A stretch of DNA of 64,000 bases from Trueperaceae bacterium (GCA_023954415.1 JAMLIB010000004.1:186001-250000), one strand, 5' to 3'; positions 47,825 through 57,114 are shown, counted from the stretch's first letter. Notes: generated by a model not told the origin, from the sequence alone. Numbers and translations: made by a program.

Positions 47825-47860
47825 TGAGGCTCCAGCCCTGGTCCGAGACCCGGAGCCTCA
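47825..47860. terminator. Hairpin between convergent metallophosphoesterase and disulfide oxidase genes
   Basis: TGAGGCTCC (47825-47833) pairs with GGAGCCTCA (47852-47860), with an inner GGTC/GACC stem. The second arm includes the stop codon of the bdbC-like gene. No T-run; possibly a bidirectional terminator. Confidence 0.4.
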
Positions 47861-48277
47861 ACGCCCCGCACTACGCCGCGCGACGAGCGTGAGCATCACC
47901 GTGGTCATGATGAACGCCACGAACGCCAGCGTCGGGATCGTGATGAACCCTAACCAGTCGATGTACTTGAGGCTGCACGGCACCCCGCTCGAGCACACCC
48001 CGTGGCCGAAGCCCGGGATGCGCTCGACGAGGATGTGATAGCCGCTCACTAGGATGCCGAGGGCGCTCAAGGGGAGCGCGTAGCGCACGACCTTCGTGTC
48101 CTGCGTGAAGCTCGCCACCCCGAGGACGAGCACGAGCGGGTACATCAGGATGCGCTGGTACCAGCAGAGGGTGCAGGGCACGAAGTGCCTGATCTCCGAG
48201 AAGTACAGCGACCCGAGGGTGGCCACGATGGCCACCAGCCAGGCCGGGTAGATGAGGCTCGAAGAGCCTTGTTTCAC
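47858..48277 (-). CDS. BdbC/DsbB-type disulfide oxidoreductase
   Basis: An inner-membrane quinone-coupled thiol oxidase of 139 residues with four helices. The first catalytic pair is CTLC (35-38) in RHFVPCTLCWYQRILMYPL, and the second is Cys95 and Cys101 (GVCSSGVPCSLKYIDWLGF), the BdbC pattern. It should reoxidise the DsbA-like partner encoded just upstream. Start GTG 48277 overlaps that gene's stop as GTGA. Confidence 0.94.
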   Translation of the reverse strand: MKQGSSSLIYPAWLVAIVATLGSLYFSEIRHFVPCTLCWYQRILMYPLVLVLGVASFTQDTKVVRYALPLSALGILVSGYHILVERIPGFGHGVCSSGVPCSLKYIDWLGFITIPTLAFVAFIMTTVMLTLVARRSAGR

Positions 48278-48915
48278 TGGAGGGCGTTCTCGATGGCGCG
48301 GCTGATGTTGGCCACGGTGGGGTTGGACACGAGCACGCCGTTCACGAGCACGGAGGGCGTGCCGGTGAGGTTGGCCTGGCGGGCCGCGGCCTCGTCGGCC
48401 GTGACATCGCGCGCCGTCTCGCTGCCGCTGACGCACTGGCGGAGCTGGTCGGCGGCGAGCTGCGGCGCGTACTGGATGGCGAGGTCTAGGGCACGGCTCG
48501 TGTTGCGGGCGATGTCGTTCTGCGCGCGCATGAGGATGGGCTCGAGGGTCACGAAGGCCTCGTTGCTCTGCTGGTAGACGCACTCGCCGAGGACGGCCAT
48601 GTAACGGGAGCGTACGGCCGGGTCGATCACGGGGAAGTTCAGGTAGTAGAAGGCGGCCTTACCGGTGTCTGCGAAATCCCGCAACAGCTGCGGGGCGATG
48701 TTCTCGCTGAACTCGGCGCAGTGCGGGCAGAGGAAGTCGATGAAGACCGCGACCTTGACCGGCGCGTCCGCGCTGCCTGCGCGCGGCTGCGAGGCGTAGT
48801 CGATGGTGGCGACGGGCGCGGCCGACGACGAGGTCAGGCGCGGAACGATTACGGCGGCTAGCACCACGAGCACGGCCACGACGATCGTCAGCAACGTCAG
48901 ACGTTGAGAGTTCAT
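48274..48915 (-). CDS. DsbA-like thiol-disulfide oxidoreductase, membrane-anchored
   Basis: Encodes 213 residues. An uncleaved-looking anchor or signal lies at 7-27 (TLLTIVVAVLVVLAAVIVPRL), followed by a thioredoxin_4-type domain exported to the cell surface. The active site is FLCPHCAEFS (Cys63, Cys66), the CPHC of DsbA, and the cis-Pro loop is LTGTPSVLVNG. It introduces disulfides into exported proteins. TACACT lies seven bases before ATG 48915. It is operonic with the BdbC-type oxidase. Confidence 0.94.
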   Translation of the reverse strand: MNSQRLTLLTIVVAVLVVLAAVIVPRLTSSSAAPVATIDYASQPRAGSADAPVKVAVFIDFLCPHCAEFSENIAPQLLRDFADTGKAAFYYLNFPVIDPAVRSRYMAVLGECVYQQSNEAFVTLEPILMRAQNDIARNTSRALDLAIQYAPQLAADQLRQCVSGSETARDVTADEAAARQANLTGTPSVLVNGVLVSNPTVANISRAIENALQ

Positions 48916-48928
48916 GCTGCGCAGTGTA
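48916..48928 (-). promoter_or_regulatory. Leaderless -10 box of the disulfide-oxidase operon
   Basis: TACACT (48923-48928, minus strand) plus seven bases precede ATG 48915. Confidence 0.65.
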
Positions 48929-48974
48929 ACGGACGACGTATGAGGACGCTGCGGCCTGCGAGTGGCGGCGAGGC

Positions 48975-48986
48975 TAAGATCGGCGC
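48975..48986 (+). promoter_or_regulatory. Leaderless -10 box of the AcuI-like reductase gene
   Basis: TAAGAT (48975-48980) is followed by six bases and ATG 48987. It is divergent from the disulfide-oxidase operon 59 bases away. Confidence 0.65.
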
Positions 48987-50000
48987 ATGGCCGCCTTCGT
49001 TCCCCCCGCCACCTACCGCGCGCTGCGCGTGAGCCTGGAGGACGGCGCGGCCCGGCGCGCGGTGCTCGACGTGCCGTGGTCCGTGCTGCCCGACCACGAC
49101 GTCACGGTGCGCGTCAGCCACTCGAGCCTCAACTACAAGGACGCCCTCTCCGCCAGCGGCAACCGCGGCGTGACGCGCGACTACCCGCACACGCCGGGGA
49201 TCGACGCCGCCGGCACCGTCGTCGCGTCGCGCGACCCGCGCTTCGCCGAGGGCGACGCCGTGGTGTGCACGGGCTTCGACCTCGGCATGGGCACGGCCGG
49301 CGGGCTCGCGAAGTACGTGCGCGTGCCCGGCGACTGGCTCGTGCGCCGGCCTGCCGCCCTGAGCGCGCGCGACGCGATGGCGCTCGGGACCGCCGGCCTC
49401 ACGGCCGCGCTCGCCGTTGACCGGATGGCGGCGGCCGGAGCGACGGCGGACCTCGGTCCGGCCGTGGTGACTGGCGCCTCCGGTGGGGTCGGCAGCCTGG
49501 CCGTCGCGCTGCTCGCCGGCGCCGGTTACGAGGTCGTGGCCAGCACGGGGAAGGCTGCTGCTGCCGAGCTGCTCGGGCGCCTCGGCGCGGCGCGTACGCT
49601 CCCTCGGGCGGAGCTCGCGACCGAGTCGCAGCGGCCGCTCCTCTCGGCCCAGTACGCGGGTGGGGTCGACACGGTCGGCGGAGCCACCCTCGCCAACCTC
49701 CTCAAGAGCACCGCGATCGGTGGCGCCGTCGCGGCCTGCGGCCTGGTCGGCGGGTCCGACGTGCCCCTGACGGCGTTCCCGTTCATCCTGCGGGGCGTCG
49801 CGCTCCTCGGCGTCGACTCGCAGCACGCGCCCATGGCCGTGCGCGAGGCGGTGTGGGAGCGGCTCGCCACGGACGCGCGGCTGCTCGGCCTCGTTCAGGA
49901 CGCGGAACTCGTGCGGGAGACCGGGCTGGACGCCCTCGAGGAGCCGTTCGCCGCGTTGCTCGCGGGCGGCGTGACGGGCAGGATCGTCGTGCGGCTGTAA
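48987..50000 (+). CDS. AcuI/YhdH-type acryloyl-CoA reductase (MDR family)
   Basis: An NADPH-dependent medium-chain reductase without zinc, 337 residues. The YhdH/AcuI pattern is SSLNYKDALSASGNRGVTRDYPHTPGIDAAGTV in the catalytic domain, then the Rossmann loop VTGASGGVGSLAV, ASTGK (NADPH phosphate) and VDTVGGATLANLLKS. The C-terminal FPFILRGVALLGVDSQHAPM is also typical. Such enzymes reduce acryloyl-CoA to propionyl-CoA or detoxify it; generic quinone reduction is the alternative. Confidence 0.92.
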   Translation: MAAFVPPATYRALRVSLEDGAARRAVLDVPWSVLPDHDVTVRVSHSSLNYKDALSASGNRGVTRDYPHTPGIDAAGTVVASRDPRFAEGDAVVCTGFDLGMGTAGGLAKYVRVPGDWLVRRPAALSARDAMALGTAGLTAALAVDRMAAAGATADLGPAVVTGASGGVGSLAVALLAGAGYEVVASTGKAAAAELLGRLGAARTLPRAELATESQRPLLSAQYAGGVDTVGGATLANLLKSTAIGGAVAACGLVGGSDVPLTAFPFILRGVALLGVDSQHAPMAVREAVWERLATDARLLGLVQDAELVRETGLDALEEPFAALLAGGVTGRIVVRL

Positions 50001-50031
50001 CGCCTCGACCGGGGCGCGGCGCCCGCGCTGC

Positions 50032-50037
50032 TAGACT
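50032..50037 (+). promoter_or_regulatory. Possible -10 box of sodA
   Basis: TAGACT lies 71 bases before sodA. Unlike most genes here, sodA has a real leader and a ribosome site (AAGGAG, eight bases before ATG). Confidence 0.4.
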
Positions 50038-50108
50038 CGCTTGAAGAAGTCGCGCCCTCCCGACCCGGTGGAACGGGCCGCGGGCGAACATCGAAAGGAG
50101 CCCCCACC

Positions 50109-50720
50109 ATGGCCTTCAAGCTTCCCGACCTGCCGTACGCCACCGACGCTCTCGAGCCGAACATCGACGCACGCACGATGGAGATCCACCACGACAAGCA
50201 CCACGCGGCCTACACGAACAACCTGAACGCCGCCATCGAGAAGCACCCGGAGCTCGCCGACAAGAGCGCCGAGGACCTCGTCAAGAACCTCGCCCAGGTG
50301 CCGGACGACATCCGGACGGCCGTGCAGAACAACGGCGGCGGGTACCTCAACCACAACCTGTTCTGGGAGATCATGGGCCCGAAGGGCGGCGGCGAGCCAA
50401 GCGGCGCCCTGGCCAGCGAGATCGAGAAGGCGTTCGGCTCGTTCTCGGCCTTCCAGGAGAAGTTCGCCGCCGCCGCGGCCGGGCGCTTCGGCTCCGGCTG
50501 GGCCTGGCTGGTCGTCGGCAAGGACGGCGCCCTGAAGGTCTACTCGACGGCCAATCAGGACTCGCCCCTCATGCAAGGCGACACGCCCGTGCTCGGCCTC
50601 GACGTCTGGGAGCACGCCTACTACCTCAACTACCAGAACCGGCGCCCCGACTACATCAAGGCGTTCTGGAACGTCGTCGACTGGGGAGCGGTAGGCAAGA
50701 AGCTCGCGGCTGCGCGCTGA
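50109..50720 (+). CDS. sodA: Manganese-type superoxide dismutase
   Basis: Cytoplasmic dismutation of superoxide to O2 and H2O2. The 203 residues are full length. Metal ligands are His27 (EIHHDKHH), His82 ([11 protein letters not shown]), Asp165 and His169 ([11 protein letters not shown]). [11 protein letters not shown] and Gln150 in TANQDSP, rather than an early Gln, favour Mn over Fe. ATG 50109 follows AAGGAG with eight-base spacing. It stands alone and ends before a strong terminator. A manganese SOD fits an oxidation-tolerant Deinococcota. Confidence 0.96.
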   Translation: MAFKLPDLPYATDALEPNIDARTMEIHHDKHHAAYTNNLNAAIEKHPELADKSAEDLVKNLAQVPDDIRTAVQNNGGGYLNHNLFWEIMGPKGGGEPSGALASEIEKAFGSFSAFQEKFAAAAAGRFGSGWAWLVVGKDGALKVYSTANQDSPLMQGDTPVLGLDVWEHAYYLNYQNRRPDYIKAFWNVVDWGAVGKKLAAAR

Positions 50721-50822
50721 GGCGGGGCCGGCCGTGTGCCGCGTGCCGCCCTGGGTGTGCGGGCGTAGCGGTCGATAACGCGCCGGCTGCGGCCGCCCGC
50801 TGACCGAGCACCACTAGGCAAG

Positions 50823-50860
50823 AGCCCACGCGGAACGAGCGTCCGCGTGGGCTTCTTCGT
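50823..50860 (+). terminator. Intrinsic terminator after sodA
   Basis: AGCCCACGCGGA (50823-50834), a seven-base loop and TCCGCGTGGGCT (50842-50853) form a perfect 12-bp stem followed by TCTTCGT. It is the best terminator in the window and ends where the comEA promoter begins. Confidence 0.8.
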
Positions 50861-50871
50861 AGCGTCGCGGC
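50860..50871 (+). promoter_or_regulatory. Leaderless -10 box of comEA
   Basis: TAGCGT (50860-50865) is followed by six bases and ATG 50872, right at the tail of the sodA terminator. Confidence 0.65.
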
Positions 50872-51372
50872 ATGCGCGTCCTGCGCCGCGACCCACTTGC
50901 CCGCATCCTGGCCCTCGCCTGCCTCGGCCTGGCGCTGGCCGTCGGCCTGGGCACGTTCGCCCGCCGTCCGGTCGCGCCGCGGGTGGTGAGGCCGCCCATC
51001 ACGGTCTCCGTGTCCGGCGAGGTCGTGCGGCCGGGCAGCTACGAGGTCGAGTTCGGCGCGCGCGTCGAGGAGCTGCTGCGGCTCGCCGGCGGCTTCCTGC
51101 CGACCGCGGCGCGCGCGCTCGTCCAGCTCGCGGCGCCGCTGACGGACGGCCAGGCCGTAGTGGTGCCGGCGCTTGCGGCACCGGGCGGGTCCGCGCGCGT
51201 CTCGCTCAACTCGGCCGACGCCGCCCAGCTCGAGACTCTGCCGGGCGTCGGCCCGGCCACGTCGCGGCGCATCATCGAGCACCGGCCCTACGCGCGGGTC
51301 GACGACCTGCTGCGCGTCCCTGGCATCGGGCCGAAGAAGCTGGAGCGCCTCAGGCCGTTGGTGACGTTGTGA
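50872..51372 (+). CDS. comEA: ComEA-like competence DNA receptor
   Basis: Encodes 166 residues: an N-terminal membrane anchor (about 10-28, ILALACLGLALAVGLGTF), an SLBB domain (ITVSVSGEVVRPGSYEV, about 43-100) and a C-terminal double helix-hairpin-helix (LNSADAAQLETLPGVGPATSRRIIEH, LLRVPGIGPKKLERL). It binds incoming double-stranded DNA outside the membrane during natural transformation. Its stop overlaps the comEC start, so the pair is coupled. Confidence 0.95.
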   Translation: MRVLRRDPLARILALACLGLALAVGLGTFARRPVAPRVVRPPITVSVSGEVVRPGSYEVEFGARVEELLRLAGGFLPTAARALVQLAAPLTDGQAVVVPALAAPGGSARVSLNSADAAQLETLPGVGPATSRRIIEHRPYARVDDLLRVPGIGPKKLERLRPLVTL

Positions 51373-53708
51373 CGGGTACGTTCGTGCCGTGGCCGCTCCC
51401 GCTCGCCGTCGGGGCGGTGCTCGGGGTGGTCGTTACCGCGCCGCTCGGCCCTGGGGCCACGTGGGTGGTGGTCGCGGGGCTGGCGGCGGCCGGCACGCTT
51501 GCCTGGCGAAGGTGCGGTTGGCGCTGGCCGCACGTGGTGGCGCATGCCGGGATCGTCGGCCTCGCGCCGTTCTTACCCGTCGTGGCGCTAGCCGCCGCCG
51601 TCGGTGCCGCCCGCATGCAGGCCTGGCAGGCGGGGCCGAGCGAGCGCCAGCGGGCCGTGCTCGCCGCGGAGTACGCCGGCGCTGAGCACGAGTGGCGGGG
51701 GCGGTCAGACGGCGAGTTCCTGAGCACCACGGCGCCCGTCGCGGCTCGGCTCGCCATCGTCATGCCGCGCGGCGCGGCGGTGCCGGTCGGCGACGTCATG
51801 CTCGTCGGCACGGCCGAGCCCGCGCCCGGCAAGCGGAACCCGGGCGGCTTCGACTACGCCTCACACCTCGCCAGGCGCGGCGTGGCCGGGCAGCTCTTCG
51901 TGCGCGGAGCGGTCGCTCCGACCGACAGCACGTTCCGCCTGATCGACCGCCTGGCCGCCGGGGTCGGTGCCGGCCTGCCGGAGCCGGCGGCGGGGCTGAT
52001 GCTCGCGCTGACCCTCGGGAAGCGCGAAGACCTCGGGGGCCTGCGCGAGACGTTCGGGGCCGCCGGTATGGCCCACCTGCTGGCGCTCTCCGGCCTCCAC
52101 GTCGGCATTCTGCTGCTCGCCCTCGGCAGGTCGTTGAGCCGCCTGCCCACCGCGCGGTTGCCCGTGCTGGCAGCGGCCACCCTCGGGTTCGTCCTCCTCG
52201 TCGGCCCCAGCCCGAGCGTGGTGCGCGCGGCCACTATGTCGCTCGCCGCGCTGGCCGCCACCGCGCTCGGGAGCGGGCGGGCGCACGCCTGGGCCACGCT
52301 CGGCCTCGCCGCGCTACTAGGCACCTTGAGCGCTCCCCAGATGGTCCTCGACCTCGGCTTCCAGCTCTCCTACCTGGCCGTGGCGGGCATGCTCGTCTTC
52401 TTGCCGCCCTGGACCAAGGCGCTGACCGGCCCGGGGCTGGGCGGCCGTTCGCTTGGCGGCGGGGCTCCCACGAGATCGCGCGGCCGGCTCGCGCGGCTGG
52501 GCGGCGCCCTCGTGAACGGCGGCCTGGTGAGCGTGGCGGCGCAGTTGCCGACGCTCTCCCTCGTGGCGGGCACGTTCGGCGGCGTGCCGGTGGCGTCGCC
52601 GCTCGTGAACGTCGTCGCCGTGCCACTAGCGGGCCTGCTCGTGCCGCTCGGCTTCCTGGCCGCCGCCGCTGGGCTCGTCGCCACGCCGCTGGCGGCGCTC
52701 GTGAACCACGTCACCGGTCCGTTGGCGGGAGCCCTCATCGGCGCAGCCGAGCTCGGCGCGCGCCTGCCGTTCGCGGTGTGGGGCGAGATCGGGTCGGTGG
52801 GGCACGTCGCGTGGGTGGGCGCATGCGTCGGCATGGCCGCGTGGGCGCACGGGCGGTTGCGGGCGGCTCAGGCGCTCGCCGTGGTCCTCCTGTGCGGCGG
52901 CGCCACCGTGGCCCTGACCCCGCGCCACGGCGTGCCGGACGTCTGGTTCCTAGACGTCGGGCAGGGCGATGCCGCGCTCATCCGCCTGCCCGGCGGCACG
53001 GGCGTGCTCGTAGACGGTGGGGGCACCCCGTTCTCCGACTACGACGTCGGCAAGCGCGTGGTGCTGCCGGCGTTGCGCGCCCTGGGCGTGCGGCGGCTCG
53101 ACGCCGTCGTCTCCACCCACCCGGACGCCGACCACCTGGAGGGGCTCCTCACCGTCCTCGGCGCCATGCCCGTCGGCCTGCTCGTGGCCGGGCCGCCCGT
53201 ACCCGATAACGCTTTGGATGTGGCGCTGCGCGAGCTGGCGGCCGCGCGCAACGTCGAGGTCCACGAGGCGTGGCGCGGTGAGCGCCTGGTCGTCGGCCGC
53301 GCCGGCCGTGTAGTCCTCGACGTCCTCAACCCGGCCCGCGGCCCCGATCCGCCCGCCGGCAACGACGCCTCCGTGGCGCTCGTGCTGCGCCTGGACGGCG
53401 TCGCCAGGGCCGTGTTCCTGGGAGACATCGGCGTGGCCGTGGAGCCGGAACTGCCCGTGCCGCCCGTCGACGTGCTGATGGTGGGCCACCACGGTTCTCG
53501 AGGCAGCACCGGCGAGGGGCTCGTGCGGGCGGCGAGCCCCTCGCTCGCCGTCATCTCCGTCGGCAGGAACTCGTACGGTCATCCGACGGCCGAGGTCGTG
53601 GACCGCCTCGCGGCCCACGGCGTGACGGTGCTGACCACCCAGGAGCGCGGCGCCGTGCGCGTCGGGCTGCGCGGCAGCACGACGTGGTCGACGATGGTGG
53701 GGCCGTGA
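51369..53708 (+). CDS. comEC: ComEC, DNA uptake channel
   Basis: Competence channel of 779 residues. The N-terminal OB-like region contains RNPGGFDYASHLARRGVAGQ. The Competence domain has GLGMAHLLALSGLHVGILLLALG-like AAGMAHLLALSGLHVGIL and multiple helices, with VGPSPSVVRAATMSLAAL. The C-terminal metallo-beta-lactamase domain has LDVGQGDAALIRLPGG, STHPDADHLEGL and VGHHGSRGSTGE. GTG 51369 overlaps the comEA TGA. It is intact, so the strain is probably transformable if the pilus genes exist elsewhere. Confidence 0.95.
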   Translation: MTGTFVPWPLPLAVGAVLGVVVTAPLGPGATWVVVAGLAAAGTLAWRRCGWRWPHVVAHAGIVGLAPFLPVVALAAAVGAARMQAWQAGPSERQRAVLAAEYAGAEHEWRGRSDGEFLSTTAPVAARLAIVMPRGAAVPVGDVMLVGTAEPAPGKRNPGGFDYASHLARRGVAGQLFVRGAVAPTDSTFRLIDRLAAGVGAGLPEPAAGLMLALTLGKREDLGGLRETFGAAGMAHLLALSGLHVGILLLALGRSLSRLPTARLPVLAAATLGFVLLVGPSPSVVRAATMSLAALAATALGSGRAHAWATLGLAALLGTLSAPQMVLDLGFQLSYLAVAGMLVFLPPWTKALTGPGLGGRSLGGGAPTRSRGRLARLGGALVNGGLVSVAAQLPTLSLVAGTFGGVPVASPLVNVVAVPLAGLLVPLGFLAAAAGLVATPLAALVNHVTGPLAGALIGAAELGARLPFAVWGEIGSVGHVAWVGACVGMAAWAHGRLRAAQALAVVLLCGGATVALTPRHGVPDVWFLDVGQGDAALIRLPGGTGVLVDGGGTPFSDYDVGKRVVLPALRALGVRRLDAVVSTHPDADHLEGLLTVLGAMPVGLLVAGPPVPDNALDVALRELAAARNVEVHEAWRGERLVVGRAGRVVLDVLNPARGPDPPAGNDASVALVLRLDGVARAVFLGDIGVAVEPELPVPPVDVLMVGHHGSRGSTGEGLVRAASPSLAVISVGRNSYGHPTAEVVDRLAAHGVTVLTTQERGAVRVGLRGSTTWSTMVGP

Positions 53709-53864
53709 GGTTCGCCGGCTTGCGTCGGCTGGTGCGGCCGTCGTGTGCCGGGGAACGCCCGTCGCGATCGTCGGTAAGTGTGCCGCGAAGGTGCGGCCGC
53801 CCGCGTGACCGACGAGGAGCCGGGGTAGGGGGTATGCGCGGCTGCCGCGCGCGGAGGTGCGTGA

Positions 53865-53877
53865 TAGATTGCCCACA
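53865..53877 (+). promoter_or_regulatory. Leaderless -10 box of the minimal kinase gene
   Basis: TAGATT (53865-53870) plus seven bases precede GTG 53878. Confidence 0.65.
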
Positions 53878-54633
53878 GTGTTGCTGACGGTTCGTGTGCT
53901 ATCGGAGCAGGGTCCCGTGCGGGTCGAGCTCGCACGCTGGGAGGACCGGCTCGTGGTCGTGAAGCGCCTCCTCGGCACCCACCCCGTCGCCAGCCAGCGC
54001 CTCGAGCGCGAGGCGGCCGTGGTCGGCAGGCTCCGCCACGAGAACATCGTTCCCCTGCTCGGCATCTCCGGCGACGCATCGCTCATCTACGCCTACTGCC
54101 CGGGCGTGTCGCTCGAAGCCGCGCTCGAGCGCGGGCCGCTGCGGCCGCGCCGGGCCATGAAGATCGCGCGGGACGTCCTGAGTGCGCTGGCCTACGCCCA
54201 CGCCGAGGGCGTCCTGCACCTGGACGTGAAGCCGGCCAACATCCTGGTGAAGGGCGAGACGGCCCTCCTCACGGACTTCGGCTTCGCCAAGGACCTGGGC
54301 CTCACGGCCATCACCACGCAGGACATGCTGCTGGGCACACCGAGCTTCATGGCGCCCGAGCAGTTCAAGGGCGTGCGCACGGACCACCGCTCCGACCTGT
54401 ACGCCACGGGCGCTGTCATCTACCACATGCTCACGGGGGCCCCGCCGTTCGGCGGTCAGGTCGTGCGCTGGCTCGCCGGCGACGACCGGGTGCCGCTCGA
54501 CCCGCTCCCCGAGTCGGTCGCGCAGTACGAGCCCATCGTGGCGAAGGCGCTTGCCCGCGACCCGGACGAGCGCTACTCCTGCGCCGAGGAGTTCCTGGCC
54601 GCGCTCGAGGACGTCGCCTTGGCCGCGACGTAA
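53878..54633 (+). CDS. Minimal Ser/Thr protein kinase lacking a glycine-rich loop
   Basis: A single kinase domain of 251 residues with nothing attached. Present are the catalytic lysine (VVVKRLL, Lys29), the alpha-C Glu region (RLEREAAVV), HLDVKPANIL (114-123), DFGFAKD (133-139), and GTPSFMAPEQ. The N-terminus LLTVRVLSEQGPVRVELARWED has no GxGxxG, so the nucleotide loop is missing or replaced, and HRD reads HLD. It may be a weak kinase or pseudokinase. It sits directly before holA, whose promoter overlaps its stop. Confidence 0.87.
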   Translation: MLLTVRVLSEQGPVRVELARWEDRLVVVKRLLGTHPVASQRLEREAAVVGRLRHENIVPLLGISGDASLIYAYCPGVSLEAALERGPLRPRRAMKIARDVLSALAYAHAEGVLHLDVKPANILVKGETALLTDFGFAKDLGLTAITTQDMLLGTPSFMAPEQFKGVRTDHRSDLYATGAVIYHMLTGAPPFGGQVVRWLAGDDRVPLDPLPESVAQYEPIVAKALARDPDERYSCAEEFLAALEDVALAAT

Positions 54634-54643
54634 GCTCGGACCC
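54631..54643 (+). promoter_or_regulatory. Leaderless -10 box of holA within the kinase stop codon
   Basis: TAAGCT (54631-54636) includes the kinase TAA stop; seven bases later ATG 54644 starts holA. Confidence 0.65.
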
Positions 54644-55603
54644 ATGATCAGCTCGTTCACCGGCGACCCGTTCCTGGCGCGCCGCGCCGCGCGTGCGGCG
54701 ATCCTCGAGGCCGGCCTCGACCCCGCCGGGGTTACGGAGCTGGGCGAGGGCATGAGCGCTCAGACCGTGCTCGAGCTCGCTAGTCAGGGCGGCCTGTTCG
54801 CGCAGGCGGCGCTGTTACTCGACTTCGACGCGGCCTTCCAGGGCCAGGCCGGGGTGAAGCCTCGCAACGAGGTCATGAGGGCGCTCGAGTCCGTCGGCGA
54901 CGGCGCGGTGGTGTTCGTGCTCGACCCGAGCGCCACCCCGGCCCGGCAGAAGGCCCTGAAGGCACTCGGCAAGCAGACGCACCTCGCCCTGCCACGCGGC
55001 GACCAGCTCGCGCGGTGGGTGGGGAACGAGCTGAAGGCGGCCGACGTCGCCTTCGAGCCCGCCGTGGCCACCTACCTGGCGGAGACGTTCGGGGACGACG
55101 CGGCCAACATCGTCTCCGAGATCCAGAAGCTCGCGGCGCTGGACGAGAAGATCGGCCTGGAGCGGGCGAAGGCGGTCGTGAACGTCATGGCGACGTACTC
55201 GGCCTTCGACCTCATCGAGCGCGTCGCCAAGGGCGACGTGGCCGGCAGCCTGAGCATCGCTCGGAGCCTGGTCGAGGGGGGAGAGGCCGTGCCGCGCGTG
55301 TTCGGCGCCCTCACGTGGCAGTTCATGCTCGTCGCCAAGGCGGCCGGGCTGCTGGAGCGCAGCGGAGGCAAGCGCGTGAGCGGGGCGCAGGCGGCCGGCG
55401 AGCTCGGTGCGGCGCCTTACGCGGCCGAGAAGGCCCTGCGCCTGGCGGCCGGTCTGGACGAGGGAGCCGTGCGTGAGTGCCTGGGCGGGCTCCTCGCCGC
55501 GGACGTGGCCGCCAAGTCGGGCGGCTCTCCCGAGCTGGCGTTGGAGGCGGCCGTGATCGATCTCGCGCAGAGGTGGCGGGGTGGGTTGGGTGCGCGTAGG
55601 TGA
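54644..55603 (+). CDS. holA: HolA, DNA polymerase III delta subunit
   Basis: Clamp-loader wrench subunit, 319 residues. It starts ISSFTGDPFLARRAARAAI, like the delta N-terminus that handles the P-loop-like FTGDPFL. FVLDPSATPARQKALKAL, LARWVGNELKAADVAFEPAVATYLAETFGDDAANIVSEIQKLA and AFDLIERVAKGDVAGSL are the recognisable domain II and III segments. Delta opens the beta clamp and does not itself hydrolyse ATP. No other replication gene is in the window. Confidence 0.88.
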   Translation: MISSFTGDPFLARRAARAAILEAGLDPAGVTELGEGMSAQTVLELASQGGLFAQAALLLDFDAAFQGQAGVKPRNEVMRALESVGDGAVVFVLDPSATPARQKALKALGKQTHLALPRGDQLARWVGNELKAADVAFEPAVATYLAETFGDDAANIVSEIQKLAALDEKIGLERAKAVVNVMATYSAFDLIERVAKGDVAGSLSIARSLVEGGEAVPRVFGALTWQFMLVAKAAGLLERSGGKRVSGAQAAGELGAAPYAAEKALRLAAGLDEGAVRECLGGLLAADVAAKSGGSPELALEAAVIDLAQRWRGGLGARR

Positions 55604-55677
55604 GACGGTCCGCGTGCTGCTATGCCGCGAGGGAGATGTTCAGAGGAGTGTTCGGATAATCGGCTCGAACGAGTAGC

Positions 55678-56892
55678 TCAGGCGCCGCGACCGACCTTCA
55701 CCCAGACAGACCCCCCAGCCTGCGACGCCACAGCCGCCTCGATGAACGCCACGCCGCGGGCGCCGTCGCTCACGCTCGGGTAGTCCGGCACCGCGCTGCT
55801 TAGGCCTGCGTCGCTTGGGCTCGCACCGCCCGAGCTTGGCGCACCGGTGTCCGCCGAGCGCTCACGCAGCCTTATCGCCTCCGCCACGTTCCGATAGACC
55901 TCGGCGAACGCCTCGATGAACCCTTCCGGGTGGCCGGACGGGATGCGCGTGGCGGCAGCCGCGGCGGCGCCGAGGTACGGCCCGCCCGCCCGGGTGAGCA
56001 CCTGCGTCGGCGCGTTCAGCAGGTGGACGACCAGGCGGTTCGGGTCCTCCTGGCGCCAGTGCAGGCTGCCGCGGCTGCCGTTCACCGTGAGGCGCAGGTC
56101 GTTCTCGGCACCGATGGCGACCTGTGACGCCACCAGCACGCCCTTCACGCCGCCCGTGAAGCGCAGGAGCACGTTCGCGTCGTCGTCGAGCCGCCTGCCC
56201 GGCACCACGGGGGTCAGGTCGGCGCAGAGCTCCTCCACGTGTAGGCCCGTGACCGAGGCAGCCAGGTTCTCAGCGTGGCTCCCGATGTCGCCGATGGCGC
56301 CGCCCGTGCCGGCCAGCGCGGGGTTCGCGCGCCACGCCGCCTGTTTGTTGCCGTCCTCCTCCAGGCGCGTGGCCAGCCAGCCCTGGTGGTACTCGATGAC
56401 GACCTTCCGCAGCTCACCGAGCGCACCCGAAGCGACGAGGCGGCGCGCCTCCTTCACCAGCGGGTAGCCCGTGTAGTTGTAGGTGACGCCGAACACGACG
56501 CCGCTCGCCGCGACCGCGGCCTCCAGGGCGCGCGCCTGGGCCGAGTCCACCGTCATCGGCTTGTCGCAGATGACGTTGAAGCCCGCCTCCACGAACGCGC
56601 GCGCGACCGGGTAGTGCATGTGGTTCGGGGTGACGATGCTGACGGCCTCGATGCGCTCGGCGGGGTCGAGCGCGTTCTCGGCCCCGAGCATCTCCTCCCA
56701 CGTGCCGTAGGCGCGCCGCAGGCCGAACTCGGCACCACTCGCGAGCGACCGCTCCGGCGTGCTCGAGAGGGCGCCCGCCACGAGCTCGAAGCGTCCGTCC
56801 AGCCGAGCCGCCATGCGGTGCACCGCGCCGATGAAGGCGCCCGTTCCGCCGCCGACCATGCCGAGGCGTACGGGTGCGGGGTTCTTGGTCAT
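55678..56892 (-). CDS. Gfo/Idh/MocA-family oxidoreductase
   Basis: Encodes 404 residues. The nucleotide fold is [20 protein letters not shown] (about 9-28), followed by [23 protein letters not shown] and the conserved [14 protein letters not shown] (Lys of the EKP-like DKP). [15 protein letters not shown] carries the Asp and His of the active-site region. Family members oxidise sugars or inositols with NAD(P). ATG 56892 follows GGAGG by 11 bases; GTG 56904 overlaps that site and is less likely. Confidence 0.9.
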   Translation of the reverse strand: MTKNPAPVRLGMVGGGTGAFIGAVHRMAARLDGRFELVAGALSSTPERSLASGAEFGLRRAYGTWEEMLGAENALDPAERIEAVSIVTPNHMHYPVARAFVEAGFNVICDKPMTVDSAQARALEAAVAASGVVFGVTYNYTGYPLVKEARRLVASGALGELRKVVIEYHQGWLATRLEEDGNKQAAWRANPALAGTGGAIGDIGSHAENLAASVTGLHVEELCADLTPVVPGRRLDDDANVLLRFTGGVKGVLVASQVAIGAENDLRLTVNGSRGSLHWRQEDPNRLVVHLLNAPTQVLTRAGGPYLGAAAAAATRIPSGHPEGFIEAFAEVYRNVAEAIRLRERSADTGAPSSGGASPSDAGLSSAVPDYPSVSDGARGVAFIEAAVASQAGGSVWVKVGRGA

Positions 56893-57114
56893 GTGACGTC
56901 GCACCTCCTCAAGTGAACGTGCGTGAGCCTAAGGTAGTTACTAGGGTACCCGACGGGCCTGCTTCGCTCCGGATAGTGAGGTCCGCCTGACTGCTCGGCA
57001 CCGTACCGCGTGTTGTCGCCGAGGTATTGCGGTTGGTCACCAGCGTAGACGAGGCCGCGCGCACCGGCTTGACGCGGTACGTGACTTTGCCAAGATGGGT
57101 AGCGAGTGACCAAA

